64,000 bases of DNA from Saccharospirillum sp. MSK14-1 (lineage in GTDB: Bacteria > Pseudomonadota > Gammaproteobacteria > Pseudomonadales > Natronospirillaceae): assembly GCF_003054965.1 (NCBI RefSeq), contig NZ_MIES01000020.1:1-64000 (forward strand). The letters run 5' to 3'. The notes beneath the pieces are model-generated. The model had not been told where the DNA came from and did no database searches. It saw nothing but the letters and a program-made list of their open reading frames with translations. The translations under genes and the position numbers were made by a program. Below, one piece after another: positions 37,855-46,254 of this stretch. Positions within the stretch are counted from its first letter, which is position 1. Each line of letters starts with the position of its first letter.

Positions 37855-38403
37855 TTGGATGTAGGCGAACGACTCAAAGCCATTCGTGAACAACATGGAT
37901 TATCGCAGCGGGAGCTGGCCAAGCGCGCCGGCGTCACCAACAGCACCATTTCCATGATCGAAAAAAACAGCGTCAGCCCCAGCGTCAGTTCGCTGAAAAA
38001 GGTGCTGCAGGGCATCCCCATGTCGCTGGTCGAATTCTTCGCTGAAGACAGCGACAACGAATCCACCCAACCGGTGGTCTATGCGCCGGACGATCTGCTC
38101 GATCTGTCGGTCAACGACGTCCAGCTGAAGCTGGTCGGCCGCGCCTTCGGCAAACGCGCTCTGGCGTTTATGATCGAAACCTACGAACCCGGTGCTGACA
38201 CCGGCGCCGACCTTTATGTGCACGAAGGCGAAGAAGCCGGACTGGTGGTGCGCGGTGCCTTTGAGTTGACGGTTGGCAGCGAGGTCTACCAGTTGAGCAA
38301 AGGCGACAGCTACTACTTCGATTCCACCCGACCGCACCGTTTCCGCAACCCCTACGACGAACCCTGTCAGATCATCTCAGCCACCACGCCGGCGAATTTC
38401 TAA
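37855..38403 (+). CDS. puuR: PuuR-type HTH-cupin regulator of polyamine catabolism
   Basis: A 182-residue XRE-cupin protein of the same architecture and nearly the same length as E. coli PuuR (185). Residues 1-58 form an HTH (RLKAIREQHGLSQRELAKRAGVTNSTISMIEKNSVSPSVSSLKKVL) and residues about 100-178 a cupin (GEEAGLVVRGAFELTVGSEVYQLSKGDSYYFDSTRPHRF). PuuR represses puu genes and is released by putrescine. The start is a TTG at 37855, 8 nt after GGAGGG; no in-frame ATG lies near. Divergent from puuB, which supports the role. Confidence 0.88.
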   Translation: MDVGERLKAIREQHGLSQRELAKRAGVTNSTISMIEKNSVSPSVSSLKKVLQGIPMSLVEFFAEDSDNESTQPVVYAPDDLLDLSVNDVQLKLVGRAFGKRALAFMIETYEPGADTGADLYVHEGEEAGLVVRGAFELTVGSEVYQLSKGDSYYFDSTRPHRFRNPYDEPCQIISATTPANF

Positions 38404-38488
38404 CCCCCTCCCGGTTACCGTCGACAGTGAAGCCGCCGGTTTTGGTCTAGACTGCCGATTCCAAGATGACGTTAACGGAAGCCGCCTT

Positions 38489-39040
38489 ATGTCCGTTCAT
38501 CGCTGGAGTCTGTCGCTGTTGCTGGTGGTCTTTGCCAGCCTGACCGCGGCCGATCAGTTCAATGTCCGGCTCGATCCGCTTTTCGCCCGACTGCAACGCG
38601 CGCCCGACGCCACCACCTCGGCCATGATCGAACAACAAATCTGGCGCGCCTGGAGCGAAGCGCCCAACGACGAAGCCGGTCTGCTGATGCGTCGCGGTAC
38701 CGCCGCGCTGCGCGCCGGTCAGTTGGAAACCGCCTTGAGTAATTTCGATGCGTTGATCGACGTCGAACCCGACTTCGCCGAAGCCTGGAACAAACGCGCC
38801 ACCGTGCATTACCTGCTGGGTAACTACCAGCAATCAATCGCCGACATCGACCAAACGCTAGCATTAGAACCGCGTCACTTTGGCGCCTTGTCCGGCCTCG
38901 GCGCCATTTTCGCGCAGCTGGAACAACCCAACGCCGCCATTCGCGCCTTTGAAGCCGTGCTGGAAATCTACCCGCAATCAAACAGCAGTAAACGCAGCAT
39001 CGAACGACTGGAAGCCAACCTCCAAGGTCGCGTGCTCTAG
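38489..39040 (+). CDS. Exported TPR-repeat protein
   Basis: A 183-residue protein with a signal peptide (about residues 1-21, WSLSLLLVVFASLTAA) and about three tetratricopeptide repeats: LLMRRGTAALRAGQLETALSNFDALIDVEP, FAEAWNKRATVHYLLGNYQQSIADIDQTLALEP and HFGALSGLGAIFAQLEQPNAAIRAFEAVLEIYP. TPR arrays mediate protein contacts, here in the periplasm. No partner gene is apparent. Confidence 0.8.
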   Translation: MSVHRWSLSLLLVVFASLTAADQFNVRLDPLFARLQRAPDATTSAMIEQQIWRAWSEAPNDEAGLLMRRGTAALRAGQLETALSNFDALIDVEPDFAEAWNKRATVHYLLGNYQQSIADIDQTLALEPRHFGALSGLGAIFAQLEQPNAAIRAFEAVLEIYPQSNSSKRSIERLEANLQGRVL

Positions 39041-39106
39041 CAACACTGGACGCAAGCGCGGTGGAACGGCAAGAATGAACACCTCTTTCCTGCCACTGGA
39101 GCCACC

Positions 39107-39358
39107 ATGAACGCGGTTGAACATCGCCCCGACGAACAGCTATTCATCCTCTCACTGGACGATGGTCAGGGTCATCTGCGCTATCAGATCAACGGCCAGG
39201 ACATCGACTTCACCTCCACCTATGTGCCCGGCAACTGGCGCGGTCGCGGACTGGCCCGAAAGCTGGTCGACGCCGGTTTAGGCTGGGCACGGCAGGAAGG
39301 ATTGAACATCCACGCCAGCTGCTGGTACGTCCAGAAAGTGCTCGAGCGCGGCGGATAA
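39107..39358 (+). CDS. Small GNAT-type N-acetyltransferase (YjdJ-like)
   Basis: An 83-residue protein of the short acetyltransferase group: LRYQINGQDIDFTSTYVPGNWRGRGLARKLVDAGLGWARQEGLNIHASCWYVQKVLER. The NWRGRGLARKL stretch is the acetyl-CoA-binding loop (Q/RxxGxG/A type). The full-length small family is about 90 residues, so it is not truncated. Substrate unknown. Confidence 0.8.
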   Translation: MNAVEHRPDEQLFILSLDDGQGHLRYQINGQDIDFTSTYVPGNWRGRGLARKLVDAGLGWARQEGLNIHASCWYVQKVLERGG

Positions 39359-39490
39359 CGTCGTTTCTCACCTTGGTGAAAATCTTTGAACCCAGGCGTC
39401 AATTTCCTTCGCTTTGATCACGACAGCAGGCGCGCATACTGAGCCCCGTATTCGAACTTTTCGTTCACATTGTCCAGTGAGGAAACTGAC

Positions 39491-40093
39491 ATGACTAAAG
39501 TACTGGTGCTCTACTACTCCATGTATGGCCATATGGAAACCATGGCCAAAGCCGTTGCCGAAGGTGCCAAAAGCGCTGGCGACGTTGACGTAACCATCAA
39601 GCGCGTCCCGGAAACCATGGGCGCTGAAGCGCTGGCGGCCATCGGTGCCAAAACCGACTTCGAACATCCGGTTGCCAGCGTTGATGAACTGGCCGATTAC
39701 GACGCCATCATCTTCGGCAGCCCGACTCGTTTCGGCAACATGACCGGCCAAATGCGCACCTTCCTCGACCAGACCGGCGGTCTGTGGGCACAAGGCAAAC
39801 TGGTGGGCAAAGTGGGTTCTGTATTCACCTCCACCGGCACTCAGCACGGCGGTCACGAAACCACCATCACCTCGTTCCACACCACCTTGCTGCACCAAGG
39901 CATGGTCATCGTTGGCGTGCCTTACACCTGTCCTGGCCTGACCTATATGGACGACATCACCGGTGGCAGCCCTTACGGTGCCGGCACCCTGGCCGGTGGC
40001 GACGGCAGCCGTCAGCCGAGCGAGAACGAACTGGACATCGCCCGCTTCCAAGGCCAGCACGTCGCTGAAACCGCCAAGAAACAAGCGGCTTAA
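39491..40093 (+). CDS. wrbA: NAD(P)H:quinone oxidoreductase, WrbA type
   Basis: FMN-dependent quinone reductase that makes two-electron reductions, protecting from redox cycling. The 200 residues from the ATG at 39491 (after GAGGAAA) show the flavodoxin-like FMN loop [21 protein letters not shown], then [49 protein letters not shown] and a C-terminal [31 protein letters not shown], all diagnostic of WrbA. A strong terminator follows. Confidence 0.95.
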   Translation: MTKVLVLYYSMYGHMETMAKAVAEGAKSAGDVDVTIKRVPETMGAEALAAIGAKTDFEHPVASVDELADYDAIIFGSPTRFGNMTGQMRTFLDQTGGLWAQGKLVGKVGSVFTSTGTQHGGHETTITSFHTTLLHQGMVIVGVPYTCPGLTYMDDITGGSPYGAGTLAGGDGSRQPSENELDIARFQGQHVAETAKKQAA

Positions 40094-40160
40094 GCCAAAC
40101 GATTGTACGCCACCCGCCGGTGCGTTTTCCCTCTTTTAGCCCGGCGGCCTTCAGCGCAGT

Positions 40161-40186
40161 AACCCCGCTTCGGCGGGGTTTTTTTC
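40161..40186 (+). terminator. Rho-independent terminator after wrbA
   Basis: AACCCCGC-TTCG-GCGGGGTT forms an 8-bp stem capped by a UUCG tetraloop, followed by TTTTT. It lies between wrbA and the convergent ligB stop and terminates the plus-strand transcript. Confidence 0.93.
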
Positions 40187-40188
40187 GT

Positions 40189-41028
40189 TCAGTCGTTTTG
40201 AATCAACATCACGCCAGCACCGGTATTGGAAATCGGTGCGTGGTAAGACCGGTGCAGTTCGGTCAGCTTGCCCGGCAGCGCACCGCGCATCGCCAGCCAC
40301 ATGGCCAGTTCCACGCCTTGTGAACCGGCGATTTTCAGCAGATCGCCATTGGAGTAACGCGTTAGCGCTTCCGGGTTCGGCACCAGCTGATCCATGCAGT
40401 AGTGGTCAAATTCGTGGTTAATGTAACCAGCGCGCTCACCATCGAGTTGGTGCGACAAACCACCGGTCCCGAACATCACCACCTTCTTATCGCCCGACCA
40501 GGATTCCACCGCCCGGCCAATAGCCTGACCCAGGGCAAAGCTGCGTGACGGTTTCGGCATGGGGTGACGTTCGCAGTTAATGGCCACCGGAATCACCTGA
40601 ATATGCTGGTAATCGTGGCCTGGGTACATCAGCGACAGCGGAACCGTCAAACCGTGGTCGACACGCATTTCCTGACAAACAGTCGGGTCGAAGTCGTCTT
40701 CAATCAGACTGTTCACGATGTGCCACGACAAATCCGTTTCACCGGTAATGGGCGGAATGGGCTTGATGCCCCAGCCTTCGTCGGCGTTGTGATACTCACG
40801 GGCGGTGCCAATGGCAAAGGTCGGTTTGCGGTCGAGGAAAAACTCCAGACCGTGATCGTTGTAGAACACGATGGCAATGTCGGGCTTTTGTTCATTCAGC
40901 CATTGTCGAACCGGCGGATAAGCGGCGAAAAATTCTTTCCAATAGGGTTCGTTTTCCAGGCCTTTGTCCATCGCAACACCGATGGCCGGAATATGGCTGG
41001 TGGTAATACCGCCGATGATCTTACTCAT
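40189..41028 (-). CDS. ligB: Protocatechuate 4,5-dioxygenase beta subunit (LigB family)
   Basis: Extradiol (meta) ring-cleavage dioxygenase catalytic subunit, 279 residues from the ATG at 41026-41028. The iron ligands are visible as His12 (GGITTSHIPAIG), His59 (VFYNDHG) and Glu240 (GSQGVELAMW), with the general base His193 (GTGGLSHQ). These match LigB of Sphingobium at an offset of two. It overlaps ligA by 8 nt. The substrate could be protocatechuate, gallate or a related catechol; no other lig-pathway gene is in the window. Confidence 0.88.
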   Translation of the reverse strand: MSKIIGGITTSHIPAIGVAMDKGLENEPYWKEFFAAYPPVRQWLNEQKPDIAIVFYNDHGLEFFLDRKPTFAIGTAREYHNADEGWGIKPIPPITGETDLSWHIVNSLIEDDFDPTVCQEMRVDHGLTVPLSLMYPGHDYQHIQVIPVAINCERHPMPKPSRSFALGQAIGRAVESWSGDKKVVMFGTGGLSHQLDGERAGYINHEFDHYCMDQLVPNPEALTRYSNGDLLKIAGSQGVELAMWLAMRGALPGKLTELHRSYHAPISNTGAGVMLIQND

Positions 41029-41392
41029 AATCATACTCTCCAAAACGACGGTTACCGCCATCAACCAGCATGGCTTTAAATTCGTCGGTGCTCATCCCGG
41101 TTTGCAAACCACCGACATCCTGCACACCCAAACCCAGTACACCGGCGAATTTCGCCAGGTAATAAATCGAACCACCCAGCGCCTGCAGTTTGAGCACATC
41201 GCGCTTCAGCAGCGCCTCTTTTTGCTCAGCACTCAGACCAAAACGGTCGCAATAAGCGCTTTCATCTGCCTGAAAGGCCTCGCGCGCAGCGGCTTCATTA
41301 AAGGAATAACACAGCTTATTCAGGGCATAACCCTGCGTCGCCATAGGGCCATCAAAGACCTGAGTACCCGGCGGAGAATGAGGAATCGACAT
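41021..41392 (-). CDS. ligA: Protocatechuate 4,5-dioxygenase alpha subunit (LigA family)
   Basis: Small partner subunit of the extradiol dioxygenase, 123 residues from the ATG at 41390-41392, which has AAGGAG upstream. It shows the LigA pattern GYALNKLCYSFNEAAAREAFQADESAYCDRFGLSAEQKEALLKRDVLKLQALGGSIYYLAKFAGVLGL. LigA caps the active site of LigB. Its stop overlaps the ligB start by 8 nt. The 247-nt gap to the divergent kinase gene must hold the promoter; no clear operator is seen. Confidence 0.9.
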   Translation of the reverse strand: MSIPHSPPGTQVFDGPMATQGYALNKLCYSFNEAAAREAFQADESAYCDRFGLSAEQKEALLKRDVLKLQALGGSIYYLAKFAGVLGLGVQDVGGLQTGMSTDEFKAMLVDGGNRRFGEYDYE

Positions 41393-41639
41393 AGCAAGGC
41401 TCCTTTTTGTTTTCAGCATCACAGACTAGAGCAGTCCGGAACGTTCAAACTGACGCAAGTCATCTGATCGGGCGCTTGACTGGGAACAGGGCGTTCATCT
41501 GCCGGGACGTTTTACGAATCTCGCTGATCGGGATGTAAAAAAATACCAATCGGCCAATGTTAGACTACGCTGAAATAGGCCTCAGGAGAGGGGTGCGGTG
41601 TTTTTTGCCAAGTAACAATCAAGAAGGAGGTTGTGGTTG

Positions 41640-44600
41640 ATGAGTGAGTCGAACCTGCCAACACTGGACCAGGATGCAAAACGGTTATTAACGTTGGTAT
41701 TGGTGCCTATCACCCTGCTGTTTATTTTTCTTGGCTACAGCATCGAACATGAACGCGAAGAACAACAAAAAGCCGCTTTTGACGAATTACAAATTCGCGA
41801 ACTGGCTGAAACACGCGCACTGCTGAACGCTGCATTAAACCAACCCATCCAGCACCTCATCGGTACCGTTGCCAATCCCTTCGTTTTGCAAGCCATGTCC
41901 AGTGGCAACCCGGTTGAGCGCAACCGTGCCCTGGCCGCGAGCTTGAGTGGCGTCGCGCTGCGCAATCGCGACTACATGCAACTGCGCTGGATACTGCCTG
42001 ACGGCGACGAAGCCTTACGCGTCGATGTCGACCGGGAAACTGGCAACATTACCCAATCGCCCAATGACGAATTGCAGAACAAAGCCGATCGCTACTATCA
42101 CCAACTCGCCATCTCGTCGCAGCCTTACGAGGTCGCCATTACAGACGCCGATTTAAACGTTGAGTTTGGTGAAATTGAGCGCCCGCTGCGGCCCACCATC
42201 CGATACAGCTTGCGCCTGCCCGTTGTTAATGATGTTGATCTGGGTTACCTGATTTTTAATCTGGAACTCAGCACCCTGCTCGAAACCGTCCATCGCTTTC
42301 AGTCCGAAAACCGTCTTTATCTGGCCGATTCCCAAGGTCAGTGGCTATTGCACGATCGCCAGGAATGGCTGTGGGGTTCGCAATTAGGCAGCGATATCAC
42401 CATTGGCCAAACTTACCCCGAACTTTGGGAGAGCCTGAACAATAGCCAGGGTGCTGACAACCTCGCTGAGTTACCCTCGGGTAAATGGCGGTGGTCGAAA
42501 TTGATGATCGGCAACGACAGCGAAGCCGTTATCGCCAGCACCGAATTATGGGTCATGGCCGTGGTGCCGCGCAGTGCGTTGAACGCCGCCGCCAGCGGTA
42601 ACCTGCGCTATTTTCTGTTAGTCAGCGGCGCCTTGTTATTGGCCCTGGCTGCATTCAGCACAGTGATGTATCAAACCCAAAAACGCGCCACCCAATTGCG
42701 CCGCGACAATGCTGATGTGACTCAGGAACTCGACGCCAGCCTGACCTTTCAGCAAACCCTGAACAATGTATTGCCCGCCCTGGTGATTTACTGGAATCGT
42801 GACGAACAATGCGAATACGTCAACGAAACCTTCGAGCGTTGGTTCAAAGTACCCAGCTCCGAGCTGCTCGGTAAATATTTCAATGAAGCGCTTGAAGGCG
42901 ATGACTACCAACTGTGCTACCCCTTGCTAACACGGGCAATGGAGGGTGACAAAACCACCTTTGAGCGCACCGTTATCGATGGCGAAAATCGCACGCAACA
43001 TCTGCACACAACTTACGTGCCCCACATCAAACCGGACCCGGCCAACAGCCAGCGGTCGATGATCAACGGTGTGATTTCCATCAGCACCGATCTCACAGAA
43101 ATCATTCAGGCGCGCAAAGATGTCGAAGCACTGAACCAGGCGCTGGCCGAACGCACCCGCCAGGCCGAAGCTACTGCGGCGACCAAAAGCCACTTTCTGG
43201 CCAATATGAGCCATGAAATTCGCACACCGATGAACGCCATCATCGGGCTGTTGGATATCATTCGCGATACTGAACTGAACATTCAGCAACACGACTACAT
43301 CAACAATGCCCGGGCGTCGGCCAAATCATTGCTGCATGTGCTCAACGACATTCTTGACCTGTCGAAACTTGAGGCGGGAAAATTAACCATCAACTATGAA
43401 TCCTTCGATGTGGAGCGGCTGTTTAACAATACCGTTAAATTATTCGATTCCGCCTTCTATAAAAAAGACGTCGAACTCTTGGTCTGGGTTGATCCGCGCA
43501 TACCGCGCCGATTAAAAGGCGACCCGCATCGTTTGAACCAGGTGTTGAATAATCTGGTCGGCAACGCCCTTAAATTCACTCGCCAAGGCGAGGTTATCTT
43601 ATCCGTCACCCTGGCCAGCAAAGATGCCCTAAATGCGCATCTGATTTATTCCGTCAAAGACAGCGGCATCGGCATTCCTGAAGAGAAACAGCAGAGTATT
43701 TTCGAATACTTCAACCAGGCCGATAACGACACCACTCGCGAATTCGGCGGCACTGGGCTGGGCTTAAGTATCTGTCGGACGCTGGTGCAACTCATGGACG
43801 GCACCATTGGTGTCAGCAGCACCGAAAACAAAGGCAGTGAATTCTATTTCGAGTTGGATCATGAAGTGGTTGAAGAGGCAATCCAGCGTCCACCCCGAAT
43901 GAAACAGGTACTAGTGGTCGATAGCAGCAGAGCCTCTGTGAATATGACCAAAGCCTACCTCGAAAGCTGGAACATAAAAGCCGATACCGCCCTGACCCTG
44001 GAAGAAGGATTAGCGGCGGTGAACCAGGACGACAAAGATTACGACGCCATCTTGGTCGACTGGCAACTCAATGAAGATTCCGGCCTGGAACTCATTAACG
44101 CCGTGCGCAATGACGATGAGACACCACCACTCACAGTTTTAACGACCAACCAAGCCCCTTACGATCTGCTCAATGACATCAAAGCTCAAGATATCCATGA
44201 CGTCCCTCTGCTGAAAAAACCCTTCACCTCCTCAGCGCTCTACGATGTCCTCGCCCGCCTGGATAGCAACAGCGCTGACAGCGAGTTGACTCAGGATGAA
44301 GACGATCAAGCGCGCATGAAAGACCAGGCCAAGCAGCTGAGTGATAAACGCATCTTGATGGTCGAAGACAATGCGTTGAATCAGGAAATTGCCCGTACCT
44401 TACTGGCCAATCTGGGCATTTCTTTAGAGGTGTGTGACAGCGGTGAAACAGCATTGGCGTTGGTGCACGATAACGAATACGACGCCATCCTGATGGACCT
44501 GCATATGCCGGAGATGGATGGCTTCGAAACCACCCGCCGTATCCGCGAAATGCTTGGACCTGAACTGCCAATCATCGCGCTCAGTGCCGCTGTGATGGAA

Positions 44601-45347
44601 GACGATATCGCTCAGGCCAAGGGCGCGGGCATGGACGACCATGTGGCCAAACCTATCGATCTGGTACAGCTGGTCGATACGCTGTACCACTGGTTGCTAG
44701 TCTCGCCGGAAACGCAACCGACAGAAGCCGGACCCATCGCCAATACTCAATCGGAATCCGGCGTCGACCTGGAAAGTCTCTTCGACCAGATGGGCGAAAA
44801 TACCGACGAAGTCATGCGTCGTTTTCAAGGGCAGGAAGCCGCTGTCCTACATTTGCTGTTGGGTTTTGCGCGCAATTATCAGGACTTCAGTAAACAGCTC
44901 AACCAGGCCGCCGAGGCGGATGACGTTCAAACGGTCAAACGGATGCTACACACCATTAAAGGAACCTCTGGCAGTCTGGGTCTATTGCAACTCAGCGAGG
45001 CCGCCCAGTCACTGGAACAAAGGGTTAAATCACAATGGCCGGTCCCACTCGACAGCATCAAGCAACCGCTGGAGCAAACCTTATCGGCTCTAAAACCGTT
45101 ATCGCTGAACAACTTACCCCAAACTGCCGTCAATGCAGAAGACAGCCCGGCGTTGCTCAATGAGGTTGATGCCATTTTGTCGCGGTCACGAGTTGTTTCC
45201 GATGAACTCTTGATGCAATTACGCGGGCTTGCCTCGTCTGGTGCCATGGCGAGCCGCTATCAACAGTTACTCGAGCAGATTGACCAGTTCGACTACACCA
45301 ATGCCCGCAGCACCATCAAAAAGATCAAGGAGCGCAGCGATGTTTAA
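41640..45347 (+). CDS. Hybrid sensor histidine kinase with two receiver domains and Hpt
   Basis: A 1235-residue membrane phosphorelay sensor starting at ATG 41640, behind AAGAAGGAGG. In order: TM1 (about 14-34), a periplasmic sensor of about 280 residues, TM2 (about 320-340), a PAS domain (about 370-480), HisKA with His525 in NMSHEIRTPMNA, an HATPase with GIGIPEEKQQSIFEYF and GTGLGLSI, a first receiver with Asp807 but only one residue of the usual acidic pair (VVDS), a second receiver with Asp953 (AILMDLHMPEMDG), and an Hpt with His1104 (LHTIKGTSGSLG). The stop overlaps the diguanylate cyclase start by 8 nt. Confidence 0.93.
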   Translation: MSESNLPTLDQDAKRLLTLVLVPITLLFIFLGYSIEHEREEQQKAAFDELQIRELAETRALLNAALNQPIQHLIGTVANPFVLQAMSSGNPVERNRALAASLSGVALRNRDYMQLRWILPDGDEALRVDVDRETGNITQSPNDELQNKADRYYHQLAISSQPYEVAITDADLNVEFGEIERPLRPTIRYSLRLPVVNDVDLGYLIFNLELSTLLETVHRFQSENRLYLADSQGQWLLHDRQEWLWGSQLGSDITIGQTYPELWESLNNSQGADNLAELPSGKWRWSKLMIGNDSEAVIASTELWVMAVVPRSALNAAASGNLRYFLLVSGALLLALAAFSTVMYQTQKRATQLRRDNADVTQELDASLTFQQTLNNVLPALVIYWNRDEQCEYVNETFERWFKVPSSELLGKYFNEALEGDDYQLCYPLLTRAMEGDKTTFERTVIDGENRTQHLHTTYVPHIKPDPANSQRSMINGVISISTDLTEIIQARKDVEALNQALAERTRQAEATAATKSHFLANMSHEIRTPMNAIIGLLDIIRDTELNIQQHDYINNARASAKSLLHVLNDILDLSKLEAGKLTINYESFDVERLFNNTVKLFDSAFYKKDVELLVWVDPRIPRRLKGDPHRLNQVLNNLVGNALKFTRQGEVILSVTLASKDALNAHLIYSVKDSGIGIPEEKQQSIFEYFNQADNDTTREFGGTGLGLSICRTLVQLMDGTIGVSSTENKGSEFYFELDHEVVEEAIQRPPRMKQVLVVDSSRASVNMTKAYLESWNIKADTALTLEEGLAAVNQDDKDYDAILVDWQLNEDSGLELINAVRNDDETPPLTVLTTNQAPYDLLNDIKAQDIHDVPLLKKPFTSSALYDVLARLDSNSADSELTQDEDDQARMKDQAKQLSDKRILMVEDNALNQEIARTLLANLGISLEVCDSGETALALVHDNEYDAILMDLHMPEMDGFETTRRIREMLGPELPIIALSAAVMEDDIAQAKGAGMDDHVAKPIDLVQLVDTLYHWLLVSPETQPTEAGPIANTQSESGVDLESLFDQMGENTDEVMRRFQGQEAAVLHLLLGFARNYQDFSKQLNQAAEADDVQTVKRMLHTIKGTSGSLGLLQLSEAAQSLEQRVKSQWPVPLDSIKQPLEQTLSALKPLSLNNLPQTAVNAEDSPALLNEVDAILSRSRVVSDELLMQLRGLASSGAMASRYQQLLEQIDQFDYTNARSTIKKIKERSDV

Positions 45348-46254
45348 TCACGACACGCCGGATGCCCGCATTCTGATTATTGAAGACGATCCGTTGATCA
45401 TCCATTCCATCCTGCCCACCCTGAATGAATGCGGCGAAACGCTCATCGCCACCAATGGTGAGCAGGCACTGAACCTGGCACAGGAACAACCCAACCTGAT
45501 CCTGCTCGACCTGAACTTGCCTGACATGCATGGACTGGAACTGATTCGTTTATTGCGCCATCAATTACACGCCTCCAATATTCCCCTGGTGGTTCTGACT
45601 GCCAGCCATGACGCCGATACCGAGGTGCGTTGCCTGCAAGCCGGTGCCAGCGATTTTTTGCGCAAACCCATTTCTCTGCCGGTGTTACAGGCGCGATTGC
45701 GATCGCACCTGGAACTGCAACAAAAAACTCAATTGCTGATTAACCTCGCCAGCCTTGATCCACTGACCGGCCTGGCCAACCGGCGCACCTTCGATTCGGT
45801 CTATGAACGTTACTGGTCACTGCACTACCGACAAAAAGCCCCTATGTCATTGCTGTTCGGCGACCTGGATCATTTCAAAGCCGTAAATGATACCTTCGGC
45901 CACGACGGCGGCGATCATTGCCTGATTGAAATGGCGCGGGTTCTGACCGCCACAGCCAAACGCCCATCCGATTTGGTGTGTCGTTACGGCGGCGAAGAAT
46001 TCGTGGTTCTGTTGCCCAATACGCCGTATAAATTTGCACTGCAACTGGCCAAGAAGGCACAGTCGCTGTTGGCCAATACGAAGATTACCTTTAACGATCA
46101 AGACATCCATCTGACCGCCAGTTGGGGAATGGCCACAACGGTTCCAGAGCATTCTCAAATCAGCCACGATCTGATCCAACGGGCTGACCAATATTTGTAC
46201 CAGGCCAAGGCCGAAGGCAGGAACCGAGTCATCAGCGAAGGAGAGGGCACATGA
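45340..46254 (+). CDS. Response regulator diguanylate cyclase (REC-GGDEF)
   Basis: Makes cyclic di-GMP when phosphorylated. The 304 residues contain a receiver domain with acidic pair Glu15-Asp16 (IIEDD), phospho-acceptor Asp57 (LILLDLNLPDMHG) and KP signature (LRKPISLP), and a GGDEF domain with the intact active site GGEEF at 217-221. The inhibitory I-site RPSD (208-211) lies exactly five residues before it, so product feedback is expected. It is translationally coupled to the upstream hybrid kinase and the downstream GGDEF-EAL gene. Confidence 0.95.
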   Translation: MFNHDTPDARILIIEDDPLIIHSILPTLNECGETLIATNGEQALNLAQEQPNLILLDLNLPDMHGLELIRLLRHQLHASNIPLVVLTASHDADTEVRCLQAGASDFLRKPISLPVLQARLRSHLELQQKTQLLINLASLDPLTGLANRRTFDSVYERYWSLHYRQKAPMSLLFGDLDHFKAVNDTFGHDGGDHCLIEMARVLTATAKRPSDLVCRYGGEEFVVLLPNTPYKFALQLAKKAQSLLANTKITFNDQDIHLTASWGMATTVPEHSQISHDLIQRADQYLYQAKAEGRNRVISEGEGT

